DNA of 64,000 bases from Candidatus Chryseobacterium colombiense (GTDB lineage: Bacteria; Bacteroidota; Bacteroidia; Flavobacteriales; Weeksellaceae). Below, one piece after another: positions 1-8,562 of this stretch. The stretch covers positions 1,054,001 to 1,118,000 of the forward strand of contig CP119310.1 in the NCBI GenBank assembly GCA_029203185.1, in the 5' to 3' direction. The notes beneath the pieces are model-generated. The model was not told the origin of the DNA, did no database searches, and saw nothing but the letters and a program-made list of their open reading frames with translations. A program made the position numbers and the translations under genes. Each line of letters starts with the position of its first letter. Within the stretch, counting starts at the first letter, position 1.

Positions 1-1035
1 AATACTTAATTCTTTCTGAATAATTTTAATAAAATCATTTACAGGCTCATCTCCCGTATTCCAGGAAGTAATTAGGCGGATGGCTGAGAAGTTTTCATCG
101 ATTTTTTTCCAGACATAAAATTCAAATTTTTCGGAGAGTTTCTGAATTAAATCATTGCTTAAAATCGGGAAAATCTGATTCGTGTAAGTATCTGATAAGA
201 ACTTTACTCCTCTTTCCTTCATTACATTTTTGATTTTCATGGCTTGCTGATTCGCATGTTTTGCAAGATCAAAATAAAGATCATCTTTCATCAGTTCTAA
301 AAACTGAATTCCAAGCAGTCTTCCTTTTGCCAGCAATGCTCCTTTTTGTTTAATATTAAAAGCAAAGTCCTGTTGAAGCTCTTTATTATTGATGACGATG
401 GCTTCACCAATTAAAGCTCCGTTTTTAGTTCCGCCCAAATAAAAAATGTCGGTAAGCTCTGCAACCTTTTCCAATGTCAGATCACTGATTTCGGAAGTCA
501 GGCCGTGTCCCATTCTTGCCCCGTCCATAAACAATAATAAATTGTTTTTCCGGCAAAATTCTGATAGTTCCTGCAATTCTTTTAAGGTGTAAATTGTTCC
601 CAGTTCCGTAGAATTAGAAATATATACCAGCTTAGGCATTACCTGATGCGGAACATTTTTGTGGTTTTCCAGGACAGGAATGATATCTTCGGGAATCAGT
701 TTTCCATCCTCTTTTTCTATGCTTAAAATCTTATGTCCGGTTGCTTCAATGGCACCGGTTTCATTATTCAGAATATGTCCGGTTGACGCTGAAACAGCAC
801 ATTGATAAGGTCTTAAAACGGAAGAAATTACAATTAAATTAGCCTGGGTTCCGCCGGAAACAAGATAAACTTCTGAGTCCGTTTTTTTTATTCTTTGTTT
901 AATTAATGCTTTAGCTTCTAAAGAATACCGGTCTTCTCCATATCCAGCCTGCTGATCTGTATTATACTCTGAAAGAGCCCGTAAAATATGAGGATGACAC
1001 CCCTCTGAATAGTCGTTTTTGAATGAAAATTTCAT
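1..1035 (-). CDS. Threonine aldolase family PLP enzyme (3' end cut by window edge)
   Basis: The start codon is the ATG at 1035-1033, and 345 codons run to the window edge without a stop, so only the last few residues are probably missing (family length about 340-350). The fold is that of low-specificity L-threonine aldolases / beta-eliminating lyases, which cleave L-threonine or allo-threonine to glycine and acetaldehyde with pyridoxal phosphate. Visible signatures are YGED near residue 30, SGGTQAN near residue 62, the FMDGARMGHG segment near residue 170, and GGTKNG near residue 200, whose Lys is the expected Schiff-base residue. It is transcribed divergently from the DtxR-type regulator, with only 85 bases between the two starts. 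Family assignment is firm; substrate range is not visible. Confidence 0.85.
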   Translation of the reverse strand, partial: MKFSFKNDYSEGCHPHILRALSEYNTDQQAGYGEDRYSLEAKALIKQRIKKTDSEVYLVSGGTQANLIVISSVLRPYQCAVSASTGHILNNETGAIEATGHKILSIEKEDGKLIPEDIIPVLENHKNVPHQVMPKLVYISNSTELGTIYTLKELQELSEFCRKNNLLLFMDGARMGHGLTSEISDLTLEKVAELTDIFYLGGTKNGALIGEAIVINNKELQQDFAFNIKQKGALLAKGRLLGIQFLELMKDDLYFDLAKHANQQAMKIKNVMKERGVKFLSDTYTNQIFPILSNDLIQKLSEKFEFYVWKKIDENFSAIRLITSWNTGDEPVNDFIKIIQKELSI

Positions 1036-1089
1036 AAAGTAAAATTAAAAAAACTTAAAATATCAAGCATCAATATTTCACAATATTTT

Positions 1090-1117
1090 GTTAGATTTGT
1101 AACGAAAACCATCTAAC
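1090..1117 (+). promoter_or_regulatory. Promoter with overlapping inverted repeat (candidate DtxR/MntR operator)
   Basis: GTTAGAT at 1090-1096 is repeated in inverted form as ATCTAAC at 1111-1117, with 14 bases between. The left arm overlaps TAGATTTG at 1092-1099, which fits the Bacteroidetes -7 consensus TAnnTTTG. A regulator bound here would cover the promoter and transcript start of the gene at 1121 and could also affect the divergent gene. The repeat is seen directly; its use as an autoregulatory operator is inferred. Confidence 0.55.
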
Positions 1118-1120
1118 ATT

Positions 1121-1774
1121 TTGAAAACAACATTAACCGAAGAAAACTATCTGAAAGCCTTATTTCATTTGGTTGACGTCGAAAGCAAAGTAACGATTAA
1201 TGAGCTCAGCAAATTCTTGACCGTAAAAATGCCGAGTGTTAACAATATGATGAAGAAATTTGCTGAAAAAGGCTGGGTGATCTATGAAACCTACAAACCG
1301 CTTATCGTGACTGAAAAAGGGCATCGTGAAGCTGCTTTGGTAGTACGAAAACACAGGCTTACGGAAATGTTTCTGGTAAAAAAGATGAATTTCGGCTGGG
1401 AAAACGTTCATGAAATTGCAGAACAGCTGGAACACGTTCATTCTGCTATTTTCTTTGATAAGATGGACGAAATTCTCAATTACCCGAAATTTGATCCTCA
1501 TGGAGAACCTATTCCCGATAAAGACGGAAATATTATTGCTCAGGATTTACAAAAACTAAGCAACTGTGATCCCGGAGAAACTGTAGTTTTCACTTCTGTA
1601 ACGCTTTCTGATGATGCTTTTCTTAATTATTTAACAGAAAGAAATTTGCTCCTGAATAAAAAAATAAAAGTCATCAAAATTGAAAATTTCGACAGATCCA
1701 TTACCATAGAAGTGGATGGCAAACAGGAAGTTCTAAGCAGAAAAGCGACTGATAAGATATTGGTAAAAAAGTAG
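1121..1774 (+). CDS. DtxR/MntR-family metal-dependent transcriptional regulator
   Basis: This 217-residue protein has the DtxR/MntR layout: an N-terminal winged helix (about residues 1-65, opening LTEENYLKA), a metal-binding and dimerisation helical region (about 66-140, with RKHRLTEMFL, AEQLEHVHS and the DPHGEPIP loop), and a C-terminal FeoA/SH3-like domain (about 145-217). Family members repress metal uptake genes when loaded with Mn(II) or Fe(II). The start is TTG at 1121: the frame meets a stop at 1100-1102 and has no ATG between. No metal transporter adjoins it, so the metal cannot be read from context. The overlapping inverted repeat upstream suggests autoregulation. Confidence 0.88.
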   Translation: MKTTLTEENYLKALFHLVDVESKVTINELSKFLTVKMPSVNNMMKKFAEKGWVIYETYKPLIVTEKGHREAALVVRKHRLTEMFLVKKMNFGWENVHEIAEQLEHVHSAIFFDKMDEILNYPKFDPHGEPIPDKDGNIIAQDLQKLSNCDPGETVVFTSVTLSDDAFLNYLTERNLLLNKKIKVIKIENFDRSITIEVDGKQEVLSRKATDKILVKK

Positions 1775-1800
1775 ATTGAAATATTTCAATCTACTTTTTA
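1766..1800. terminator. Bidirectional intrinsic terminator
   Basis: GTAGATTGAAAT pairs perfectly with ATTTCAATCTAC. An A-run on the left and a T-run on the right mean it can serve both the regulator (its TAG stop lies in the stem) and the convergent aminotransferase gene. Confidence 0.85.
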
Positions 1801-1839
1801 TTTTATTATTTATAAAGATCTTTAAATCAGTGATATAAT

Positions 1840-3015
1840 TTACTTCAAACTGTTCTTTAAGATTTCCGAAACTTTTTCAATTTCTTCCATTGTATTGAAA
1901 TAATGAGGTGATAAACGAATGGCATGGTCTACCTCTTTAAAACTAAAATCAATTAATGCATCTCCTTTACGATGTTCTTTAAAGAATACATTATTATCAG
2001 TCAGTATCTGATAGATTTTTTCAGTCTTTCCGTCTGCCTGACAAAAGGTAACAATACTGCTCAATCTATTTCCCTGATCCAAAACCCTGAAACCACTTTC
2101 CTTCAGATGGGTTCTCAAAGTATCTGACAATAAACGGTTGTAGTTCTCGATCTGGTTTATTCCAATAGCGTTTGCATAACGTAAGGCTTCTGTAAATCCT
2201 ACCAGAGCTGGATAGGGTCTTTCAAAAAGCTCAAATCTTTTAGCAGTTTCACAGAGTTGAAAATCATCAAAAGAAATCCACCTGGCTCCGATACTATCTA
2301 AAAATAAGGGATACATTGTATGATGTAAAACTTTATCCGAAACGTACAAAAATCCTGTTCCTCTGGGTCCTCTCATGAACTTTCTTCCGGTCGCTGTAAG
2401 AAAGTCACAATGAATTTTTTCAACATCCACTACGATCTGTCCTACAGACTGGCAGGCATCGACAAGATAAAGCACATCATATTGCCTGCAAAGTTTCCCT
2501 ACTCCTTCTACATTCTGAATAAGTCCTGAATTGGTAGGAATATGAGTAACAGCAATCAATTTAGGCGAATGCTTTTTGATTAAATTTTCAAGATCTTCAA
2601 GATCCAGCTCGTGATCTGGAAGATTGGCAGTCCTGATGATTTCAATATGATATCTTTTCTGTAAAGAAATAAAAGCAATCTGATTGGATATATAATCATC
2701 ATTGGTCGTTATGATGCAATCTCCTTCTTTAAAATCAATGCTTGATAAAGCCTTGGCATAGCCATCTGTAGAACTGCTTACGAAAGCAATATTGGAAGGT
2801 TTTGCATTGATCAGCTTTGCAGCCTCTTCATAAAAATAGCCGATCTTTTCCGAGTTTTGCACGACGGCTTCATAACCTCCGATCTCCTGCTCTTCATATA
2901 AAAACTCAATTGTAGCGTTTACAACGGACCTGGGCATTAATGACGCACCGGCGCTGTTTAAAAAAATCTTATCCGAACAACCCGGCGTTTCCTCTCTGAT
3001 AACATCTAAATTCAT
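1840..3015 (-). CDS. Aminotransferase class V-fold PLP-dependent enzyme
   Basis: A 391-residue protein of the class V aminotransferase / cysteine desulfurase / kynureninase fold. Visible hallmarks are the N-terminal FLNSAGASLMP segment, the ThrHisIleProThr loop near residue 158, the LVDACQS strand whose Asp contacts the pyridine nitrogen, and GRKFMRGPRG near residue 212, where the Lys should bind PLP. There is no conserved Cys loop of the IscS/SufS type, so a classic cysteine desulfurase is unlikely. ATG at 3015 is taken as start; an in-frame TTG three codons upstream (3024) is the alternative. It is a single gene with a terminator on each side. The reaction is not identifiable from sequence. 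Confidence 0.75.
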   Translation of the reverse strand: MNLDVIREETPGCSDKIFLNSAGASLMPRSVVNATIEFLYEEQEIGGYEAVVQNSEKIGYFYEEAAKLINAKPSNIAFVSSSTDGYAKALSSIDFKEGDCIITTNDDYISNQIAFISLQKRYHIEIIRTANLPDHELDLEDLENLIKKHSPKLIAVTHIPTNSGLIQNVEGVGKLCRQYDVLYLVDACQSVGQIVVDVEKIHCDFLTATGRKFMRGPRGTGFLYVSDKVLHHTMYPLFLDSIGARWISFDDFQLCETAKRFELFERPYPALVGFTEALRYANAIGINQIENYNRLLSDTLRTHLKESGFRVLDQGNRLSSIVTFCQADGKTEKIYQILTDNNVFFKEHRKGDALIDFSFKEVDHAIRLSPHYFNTMEEIEKVSEILKNSLK

Positions 3016-3063
3016 TCTTATCAATGCTTACAACAAATTTACTTTTAATTTTTTACAGGTACA

Positions 3064-3092
3064 TAAAAAATCCCGGATTTTCACCCGGGATT
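3064..3092 (-). terminator. Terminator of the tssG-tssN-tssK block
   Basis: ATCCCGG and CCGGGAT arms enclose an 8-base loop. On the minus strand the stem is followed by TTTTTT, just past the tssK stop. Confidence 0.85.
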
Positions 3093-3112
3093 CTATTTTA
3101 TAATAAAAGATT

Positions 3113-4252
3113 TTAATCCAAAACGCTCCAACCTCTTTTCGGATTGGTATTAGAAGAAACTTCCTGCTCGTTGACAATAATATTTTCTTTTCTCTGACCG
3201 ATATAATCCAGTTCGCTCAGCTTAGAGAAAATAGTTTCAAGACTTTTCAGCATCTGCTGGATATACAATAAAGGTTCACCACAGTTGTGATGGTCATAAT
3301 TGGTTTCAGCCACAATTGACAGCTGGTTCAATAAAGTATGGGGAGCAATTTCGCTCCATTCTAAACTATAGTTCAGCATTTCTTCCAGTTCTGCAGGCAC
3401 AAGCACTTGGGTAGAATTGTATAAATTCAGGGCTAATTTTGCAAATGATTCAATCATAAATACCGGGGGTTGCCAAGGCGTAATATTTCTAAACTGGAAA
3501 TACATATCCGCAAAAGTCGTCACCATGGTATTACACAAAAATTTAACATTCTGTGCTAATGCTGTATTCTGATTTTTATGGGATGCTTTCTGAATAATTT
3601 TAAATGCATATTGCTGCAGATTACCAATTGATTTGGCAAAACCGTTGTAATAGCTCAGCAATGCAGGGTGGCTCTGAATGGAAGTACATGGCGGAATAAA
3701 ATTAGAATCTACCTGTGCAATATTTCCCTTAAGATCAACTTTCCCTACAATAAGATAGTTACCTCCTGAATAACTGCTGTTTAGAGCATTTACCGGAAGT
3801 AATTCTATATGGTAATTAGATTGTGCATTGGGATGTCTCGGTGGAATTTCTTCAGGATCAATATCTCCAAAAGGAACCTTATCAAAAGGATTTACAGAAA
3901 TCAGAATATAGTATTCTCCATCTATCTGCTCCTCGTTCATAGATTTTGCCAATGACTTTACGCTTACTCTCCTATCATTAAGTTCTACCCTGTATCCGGC
4001 TAATGTAACAGCACTGCAATGTTTTATCACGAGTTGTACATCATTTGTTGCCGTATTATGAACATCAAAAATAGTTTTGTCGGTAAACTCATTAGGAATC
4101 GGCAAAAGCCCGTAATTATAATTGGTAATTCCCAACGAATTAGAATCTCTGATGGTATCAATTAAAAAATTATCCTGATCATTCAAATGTCTCTGGGAAA
4201 CTTTCATTCCGTCTACCCAATTGATCGCAAAATGTTTAATTGGCTGTATCAT
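3113..4252 (-). CDS. tssK: Type VI secretion baseplate protein TssK (T6SSiii)
   Basis: This 379-residue protein is a divergent TssK, the trimeric baseplate adaptor that links the T6SS wedge (TssE/F/G) to the membrane complex. The N-terminal INWVDGMKVSQRHL segment matches the W-x-x-G-M ... Q-H-L signature at the start of TssK proteins, and the length is close to the Bacteroidetes forms. It is the last gene of a leftward operon tssG-tssN-tssK (27 bases after tssN) and is followed by a strong terminator. Identification rests on this motif and on the TssN and TssG neighbours. No TssJ, TssL or TssM is present, as expected for T6SSiii. Confidence 0.82.
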   Translation of the reverse strand: MIQPIKHFAINWVDGMKVSQRHLNDQDNFLIDTIRDSNSLGITNYNYGLLPIPNEFTDKTIFDVHNTATNDVQLVIKHCSAVTLAGYRVELNDRRVSVKSLAKSMNEEQIDGEYYILISVNPFDKVPFGDIDPEEIPPRHPNAQSNYHIELLPVNALNSSYSGGNYLIVGKVDLKGNIAQVDSNFIPPCTSIQSHPALLSYYNGFAKSIGNLQQYAFKIIQKASHKNQNTALAQNVKFLCNTMVTTFADMYFQFRNITPWQPPVFMIESFAKLALNLYNSTQVLVPAELEEMLNYSLEWSEIAPHTLLNQLSIVAETNYDHHNCGEPLLYIQQMLKSLETIFSKLSELDYIGQRKENIIVNEQEVSSNTNPKRGWSVLD

Positions 4253-4279
4253 ATTAAATACTTTTAAAATTTGTGTGTG

Positions 4280-5182
4280 TTATGATTTTTTAGCAATTCC
4301 TTCTTCTTCATGCTGAATTACTCTTTTGCAAATGACCACTTCATTTTCTGAAATGCTGTTTGCTGAAATATCCTGATCGAAATTGATATATTTTCTAAAA
4401 CTGAAAAATGATTTTTTAGTGTAAAAAATCCAGTAGTAAGGCGAATTCTCATTATCTGAGAGATGAATAATAGATCCCGGATTTTTGTGATTATAATCAT
4501 CCACTACTCTGTAGAACCAATCACCAAAAGTAACGCCTGTCGGTAAGGTTTTAGCTTTAATCCTGAAACGGTTGGATTCTTCTAAATTTTTACTTAATTC
4601 CACATTCAAGACCATTAATCTGTCAAAATCTACGCCTTCAAAATCGGGAAGTTTCTGATCCGGCGAATATCTCCAGGTCTTATAGATATCAACCGGAATA
4701 CTGATAAACTGAACATAGCAATAATGAAATACCAACGGAACAAGGAATATACATACACTTGTTGCAGCCATTACAGGATAACCGGTTCCTTTGCTCATCA
4801 AGTTAAAGATCAATGTAAAAAGATAGCCTCCAAATACAATACAAGTTAAAGAAAGCACTGACTCAAACAATATACTCATCGATAAAGAATCAATGTGCTT
4901 TTTAAAATATCTGTCTAAAAGATTAACATGGATAATCCCCAAAATGAAATAGACAATCTGAGCAATCAGATACCAATAAGGATTAAAAGAATTTCCGGAA
5001 AAACCAAAAAATCCGGGTACAGCTATACACAAACTGCACAGAAGAACGTATATAATGATGGTTTTTATTTTAATGGCAGGTTTATTTCTTCTGATTATTC
5101 CCAAAATAACCATCATGATTACTGCAATTAAAGGCATCAAAATATATCTTAAAAATATACCTTTTACTGAAGAGATTTCCAT
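4280..5182 (-). CDS. tssN: T6SSiii membrane protein TssN
   Basis: A 300-residue protein with about five hydrophobic helices in its first 170 residues and a soluble C-terminal half beginning near IYKTWRYSPDQKLPDF. This layout, next to TssK and TssG, matches TssN, a protein specific to the Bacteroidetes T6SSiii that is thought to take part in the trans-envelope complex replacing TssJLM. The C-terminal half probably faces the cytoplasm. The gene lies 57 bases after tssG and 27 bases before tssK, so the three are very likely co-transcribed. Assignment is by topology, length and context more than by catalytic motifs. Confidence 0.78.
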   Translation of the reverse strand: MEISSVKGIFLRYILMPLIAVIMMVILGIIRRNKPAIKIKTIIIYVLLCSLCIAVPGFFGFSGNSFNPYWYLIAQIVYFILGIIHVNLLDRYFKKHIDSLSMSILFESVLSLTCIVFGGYLFTLIFNLMSKGTGYPVMAATSVCIFLVPLVFHYCYVQFISIPVDIYKTWRYSPDQKLPDFEGVDFDRLMVLNVELSKNLEESNRFRIKAKTLPTGVTFGDWFYRVVDDYNHKNPGSIIHLSDNENSPYYWIFYTKKSFFSFRKYINFDQDISANSISENEVVICKRVIQHEEEGIAKKS

Positions 5183-5239
5183 TTGTCTTTTTTCAATTAA
5201 TAATATGTAGGTTGGTGTTTGTAAATATAATAAAATATT

Positions 5240-6181
5240 TTAGAGGAATGTGGAGTAACCAAGACGGTTTGCATTTCTTTCATCATCTTCCAGAGCAAAA
5301 GAATATTCCTGTTTTTCCGTAATGAAATTTTCTTTCACATCTACGCTTACGGGTAAAAAGTAATCGTATAGTGTATGAAGAACTTTTCTAAACGGACTTC
5401 CGTCAATAAACTTTTTCATCTCTGAATAAGGAATAGGTCCAATGTTAACTACCCAGTTCCTTTGTCCGTCCATATGACTTCCGCTCGGGATATAAGTCAC
5501 TCCTAATCTTGAGTTTCCCAGCAACATAGAATCATCATTCTCCTCTATATTATCTATCACGTTGGGAGCAAAGGTAACTTCTACAGGAATCTGAAGAAAG
5601 GCTGTCATACACCTCTCAAACCATCTTTTATCTCCTCTGATCTGATGAAAAAACGGTAATATATAAATAAAAATATAGGCATTTTGCTTGTCAAGCATCT
5701 TAATTAAAGGCCAAAGCTCACTGATGGTATCCAGCAAAGAATCAGTATCACTTGAAATATCAAAATCGAACTCCTTTAGCAATGCACTTATTTCAGTAAA
5801 GAAAATTTCCAGCTCAAACGGTTTGAAGAATTTTCTTGCATCTTCTTCTACTCTTTTCTGCTTCCGGATTTCTTTAACAACGGTTTCTATATTTTTTCTG
5901 GAAGCTCCTAATGAAGGTGGGTGAAACAGTCCTTCAGGAAGATAATCATAAATTCCTTCCCGATATGTTTCTATGGTAAAGACTTCTTCATCAAAACCTA
6001 GAAAGTGACTTGAAATACCTTTTATATCCTTAAGGTAAGCCCTGTCATTAATTCCTAAACGGTCTATAAAAATATTACTTACCGCTCTATGGTATTTTAA
6101 CAGATTCACAGCCACAGCTTCAGCTTTGAAATCTGTCTGCAGCTTATTGTAATTCATTTCTACAATATGATTCTCATACAT
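5240..6181 (-). CDS. tssG: Type VI secretion baseplate protein TssG (T6SSiii)
   Basis: A 313-residue soluble protein identified as the TssG wedge component of the T6SS baseplate, which partners with TssF and TssE. The C-terminal part holds LGNSRLGVTY followed by WVVNIGPIPYSEMKKFIDG; the 'lG.s.lG ... I.iGPl....f..f..G' pattern is typical of TssG. It leads the tssG-tssN-tssK operon. Its usual partners tssE and tssF are not adjacent but lie near 60.6-63.0 kb in the same orientation. The start is the ATG at 6181. A perfect 20-base palindrome sits about 50 bases upstream. Confidence 0.8.
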   Translation of the reverse strand: MYENHIVEMNYNKLQTDFKAEAVAVNLLKYHRAVSNIFIDRLGINDRAYLKDIKGISSHFLGFDEEVFTIETYREGIYDYLPEGLFHPPSLGASRKNIETVVKEIRKQKRVEEDARKFFKPFELEIFFTEISALLKEFDFDISSDTDSLLDTISELWPLIKMLDKQNAYIFIYILPFFHQIRGDKRWFERCMTAFLQIPVEVTFAPNVIDNIEENDDSMLLGNSRLGVTYIPSGSHMDGQRNWVVNIGPIPYSEMKKFIDGSPFRKVLHTLYDYFLPVSVDVKENFITEKQEYSFALEDDERNANRLGYSTFL

Positions 6182-6228
6182 AGTGTTTCCTGTGATTTGG
6201 GCTTGTAAAGGTAATATATCTCGTACTA

Positions 6229-6248
6229 TTGAAAAAATATTTTTTCAA
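6229..6248. promoter_or_regulatory. Perfect 20-base palindrome upstream of tssG
   Basis: TTGAAAAAAT is followed directly by its exact reverse complement. It lies 48-67 bases upstream of the tssG start, where an operator could sit. Low-complexity A/T content weakens the case, so this is a candidate site only. Confidence 0.3.
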
Positions 6249-6475
6249 CTAATTTTACCTTAAAAATACTAATTTAATCCTATTAAAAAGAATAATCAAG
6301 GTAATTATCCGTGAAAATACGGTAAAAAAAATTTAAGCGATGTCTTTAGCTTTTTCTTTTATTTTAAAAACAATTCAGAAATAAATTAACAAAATATTTA
6401 TTTAGATTAAATTTTATTAATACTATTCCTGGAAAGAATTCTGTGATAATTAATTCTATTTCGAAAAGCGAGCCG

Positions 6476-6483
6476 TATCTTTG
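6476..6483 (+). promoter_or_regulatory. -7 promoter box of the S1/P1 nuclease gene
   Basis: TATCTTTG matches TAnnTTTG and lies 23 bases before the ATG at 6506. It supports that start over an in-frame upstream ATG at 6443, which would precede the promoter. No clear TTG -33 box is seen. Confidence 0.55.
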
Positions 6484-6505
6484 CACCCTGAAAATGTTAT
6501 TTACA

Positions 6506-7297
6506 ATGAAAAGTATTTATTCTAAAATTCTGCTTTTAGCTTTCATGGCATCTTCGCTTTATTCTTATGCGTGGGGACTGACAGGACACAGAATTATTGC
6601 AGAAATCGCAGAAAATCATCTTTCCGGAAAGGCAAGAAGAGAAATTAAAAAAATAATGGGGAAAGAACGCCTTGCCTATTGGGCAAACTGGCCGGACTTC
6701 ATCAAATCTGATACAACAGGGGCATGGAAACAGGCTTCTGCTTGGCATTATGTAAACATCGATCCACAGACAGACTTTAAGGCCTTTGAAAAAAATTTAG
6801 AAGCGCAGGCTGGTCCAAGCTTATATACGCAGATCAAAGTATTGTCAAGCCAGATCAAGGATGAAAAAACCTCTGAAAAAGACAGAAAAATCGCTTTAAT
6901 TTTCCTTATCCACATTATGGGAGATCTCGCACAGCCTTTACATGTAGGAAGAGCGGATGATTTAGGCGGAAATAAAATAAATGTTACTTATTTTGGAGAA
7001 AAAACAAATTTGCACTCAGTTTGGGACGGAAAATTGGTAGATTCTCAAAAATACAGCTATACAGAATATTCAAAATTACTGGATATCAAATCTAAAGATG
7101 AAGTAGCAAAAATTCAGTCAGGAACAGTAGAAGACTGGTTGTATGATTCTCATCAGATTGCCAATAAAATTTATGCCCAGACTCCTAATGATTCAAAATT
7201 GGCGTACGATTATCAGTACAAATTCAATGATACAATGGAGAGACAGCTTCTATACGGAGGTTTAAGATTAGCTAAGTTTTTAAATGATCTTTTTTAG
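6506..7297 (+). CDS. Exported S1/P1-type single-strand nuclease
   Basis: A 263-residue zinc-dependent nuclease of the S1/P1 family, which degrades single-stranded DNA and RNA and removes 3' phosphates from mononucleotides. Residues 1-22 form a signal peptide ending at Ala22; cleavage exposes Trp23, which in this family is the N-terminal zinc ligand, followed by the conserved GLTGH. Other trinuclear-zinc ligands are visible in SAWHYVNID, in HIMGDLAQPLHVGRADD and in NLHSVWDG. The protein should act in the periplasm or outside the cell, probably in phosphate and nucleotide salvage. The gene stands alone with its own promoter box and terminator. Confidence 0.9.
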   Translation: MKSIYSKILLLAFMASSLYSYAWGLTGHRIIAEIAENHLSGKARREIKKIMGKERLAYWANWPDFIKSDTTGAWKQASAWHYVNIDPQTDFKAFEKNLEAQAGPSLYTQIKVLSSQIKDEKTSEKDRKIALIFLIHIMGDLAQPLHVGRADDLGGNKINVTYFGEKTNLHSVWDGKLVDSQKYSYTEYSKLLDIKSKDEVAKIQSGTVEDWLYDSHQIANKIYAQTPNDSKLAYDYQYKFNDTMERQLLYGGLRLAKFLNDLF

Positions 7298-7335
7298 AAG
7301 ATATTAATTAGAATTTATTATCACTATAATATAAT

Positions 7336-7362
7336 AAGCGGAACCTAGGTTTCGCTTTTTTA
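7336..7362 (+). terminator. Terminator of the S1/P1 nuclease gene
   Basis: AAGCGGAACC pairs with GGTTTCGCTT (one G-T wobble) around a 2-base loop, followed by a T-run. Confidence 0.8.
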
Positions 7363-7618
7363 TTAATAACTATTCCTCAGAAACTGATATTTTTATGTAA
7401 TTAAAATTTACTTAAAAAAAACATTTCTTGGTATGATTTTTTCAAAACTCTTATAAGTAGTAAATCATAAAATCGCTGTTCTATGACATGGGAGCGATAA
7501 TTTACGACTATTTTTCTAATTTCAGTTGAACTAAACAAAAAATAATCAAAATAGGTGTAACCTTTTTACCTCTTGATACGTATAATATATAGTAACTCTT
7601 TTTTGAGGATAAAAATAG
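7363..7618 (+). other. Non-coding region upstream of rpoD
   Basis: About 255 AT-rich bases without a gene. ATCGCT (7472-7477) and AGCGAT (7493-7498) form a hairpin that can be extended with bulges into flanking TAAAT/ATTTA, so a structured leader is possible. No convincing TAnnTTTG box was found, and the rpoD promoter is not identified. Confidence 0.4.
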
Positions 7619-8485
7619 ATGAGACAATTAAAAATCACTAAGCAGGTTACCAACAGGGAAACTGCTTCATTAGACAAGTATTTGCAGGAAATTGGTAAAG
7701 TAGAACTAATTACTGCGGACGAAGAAGTAGAATTGGCACAAAGAATCCGTGCAGGCGACAGAGCAGCACTTGAGAAATTAATCAAAGCCAACCTTCGTTT
7801 CGTAGTTTCAGTATCTAAGCAGTACCAAAATCAAGGTCTTTCTTTACCCGATTTAATTAATGAAGGTAACTTAGGATTGATGAAAGCGGCAAAAAGGTAT
7901 GATGAGACAAGAGGTTTCAAATTTATCTCTTACGCGGTTTGGTGGATTCGTCAATCAATTTTACAGGCATTGGCTGAACAGTCAAGAATTGTAAGATTAC
8001 CATTGAACAAAATCGGTTCCATCAACAAGATTAACAAAGCATACGCTCACCTTGAGCAGGAAAATGAAAGACCACCTTCTCCGGAAGAATTGGCTGAAGT
8101 TCTTGACATGAGCGAGGAAGATATCAAGGAATCTATGAAAAACTCCGGAAGACATTTGTCTATGGATGCACCTTTAGTGGAAGGTGAAGATTCTAATCTT
8201 TATGATGTATTACGTTCAGGAGAATCTCCAAGTCCGGATAAAGATCTGATGCTAGAATCTCTACAAATCGAGATTGAAAGAGCATTGAATACTTTGACTC
8301 CAAGAGAAGCCGATTTGGTAAGATTATACTTCGGATTGAACGGAAAACACCCGATGACGTTAGAAGAAATTGGTGAAACTTTTGATCTTACTAGAGAAAG
8401 AGTTCGTCAGATCAAGGAAAAAGCGATCAAGAGATTGAAACACAATACCAGAAGTAAGATTTTGAAATCTTATTTAGGTAAATAA
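7619..8485 (+). CDS. rpoD: RNA polymerase primary sigma factor RpoD/SigA
   Basis: A 288-residue housekeeping sigma factor, the short form typical of Bacteroidetes: it lacks region 1.1 and begins almost directly with region 1.2 (SLDKYLQEIGKVELIT). Region 2 (about 50-125) contains the core-binding and -10 recognition segment with GLMKAAKRYDETRGFKFISY and WWIRQSI. Region 3 follows (PPSPEELAEVL). Region 4 (about 225-285) ends in TLEEIGETFDLTRERVRQIK, the helix-turn-helix that reads the -33 element. This factor would read the TTG / TAnnTTTG promoters seen throughout the window. It is a single gene with its own terminator. Confidence 0.97.
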   Translation: MRQLKITKQVTNRETASLDKYLQEIGKVELITADEEVELAQRIRAGDRAALEKLIKANLRFVVSVSKQYQNQGLSLPDLINEGNLGLMKAAKRYDETRGFKFISYAVWWIRQSILQALAEQSRIVRLPLNKIGSINKINKAYAHLEQENERPPSPEELAEVLDMSEEDIKESMKNSGRHLSMDAPLVEGEDSNLYDVLRSGESPSPDKDLMLESLQIEIERALNTLTPREADLVRLYFGLNGKHPMTLEEIGETFDLTRERVRQIKEKAIKRLKHNTRSKILKSYLGK

Positions 8486-8504
8486 TTTTACGCAAAAATT
8501 TACT

Positions 8505-8538
8505 AACGGAGTTTGATTTTCAGACTCCGTTTTTTTTG
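8505..8538 (+). terminator. rpoD terminator
   Basis: AACGGAGT pairs with ACTCCGTT and is followed by eight T. Confidence 0.88.
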
Positions 8539-8562
8539 CAATAATTTTGAAACTAAATTATA

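Larger units (their letters stand above)
6182..6505. other. Divergent intergenic region between tssG and the S1/P1 nuclease gene
   Basis: About 320 bases, very AT-rich, with no supportable gene. It holds a perfect palindrome at 6229-6248 on the tssG side and a -7 box at 6476-6483 on the nuclease side. Nothing else is recognisable. Confidence 0.6.

Noticed and set aside
6443..6505. Upstream start for the S1/P1 nuclease
   Set aside because: It would begin before the -7 promoter box and place the signal peptide 21 residues inside the protein.
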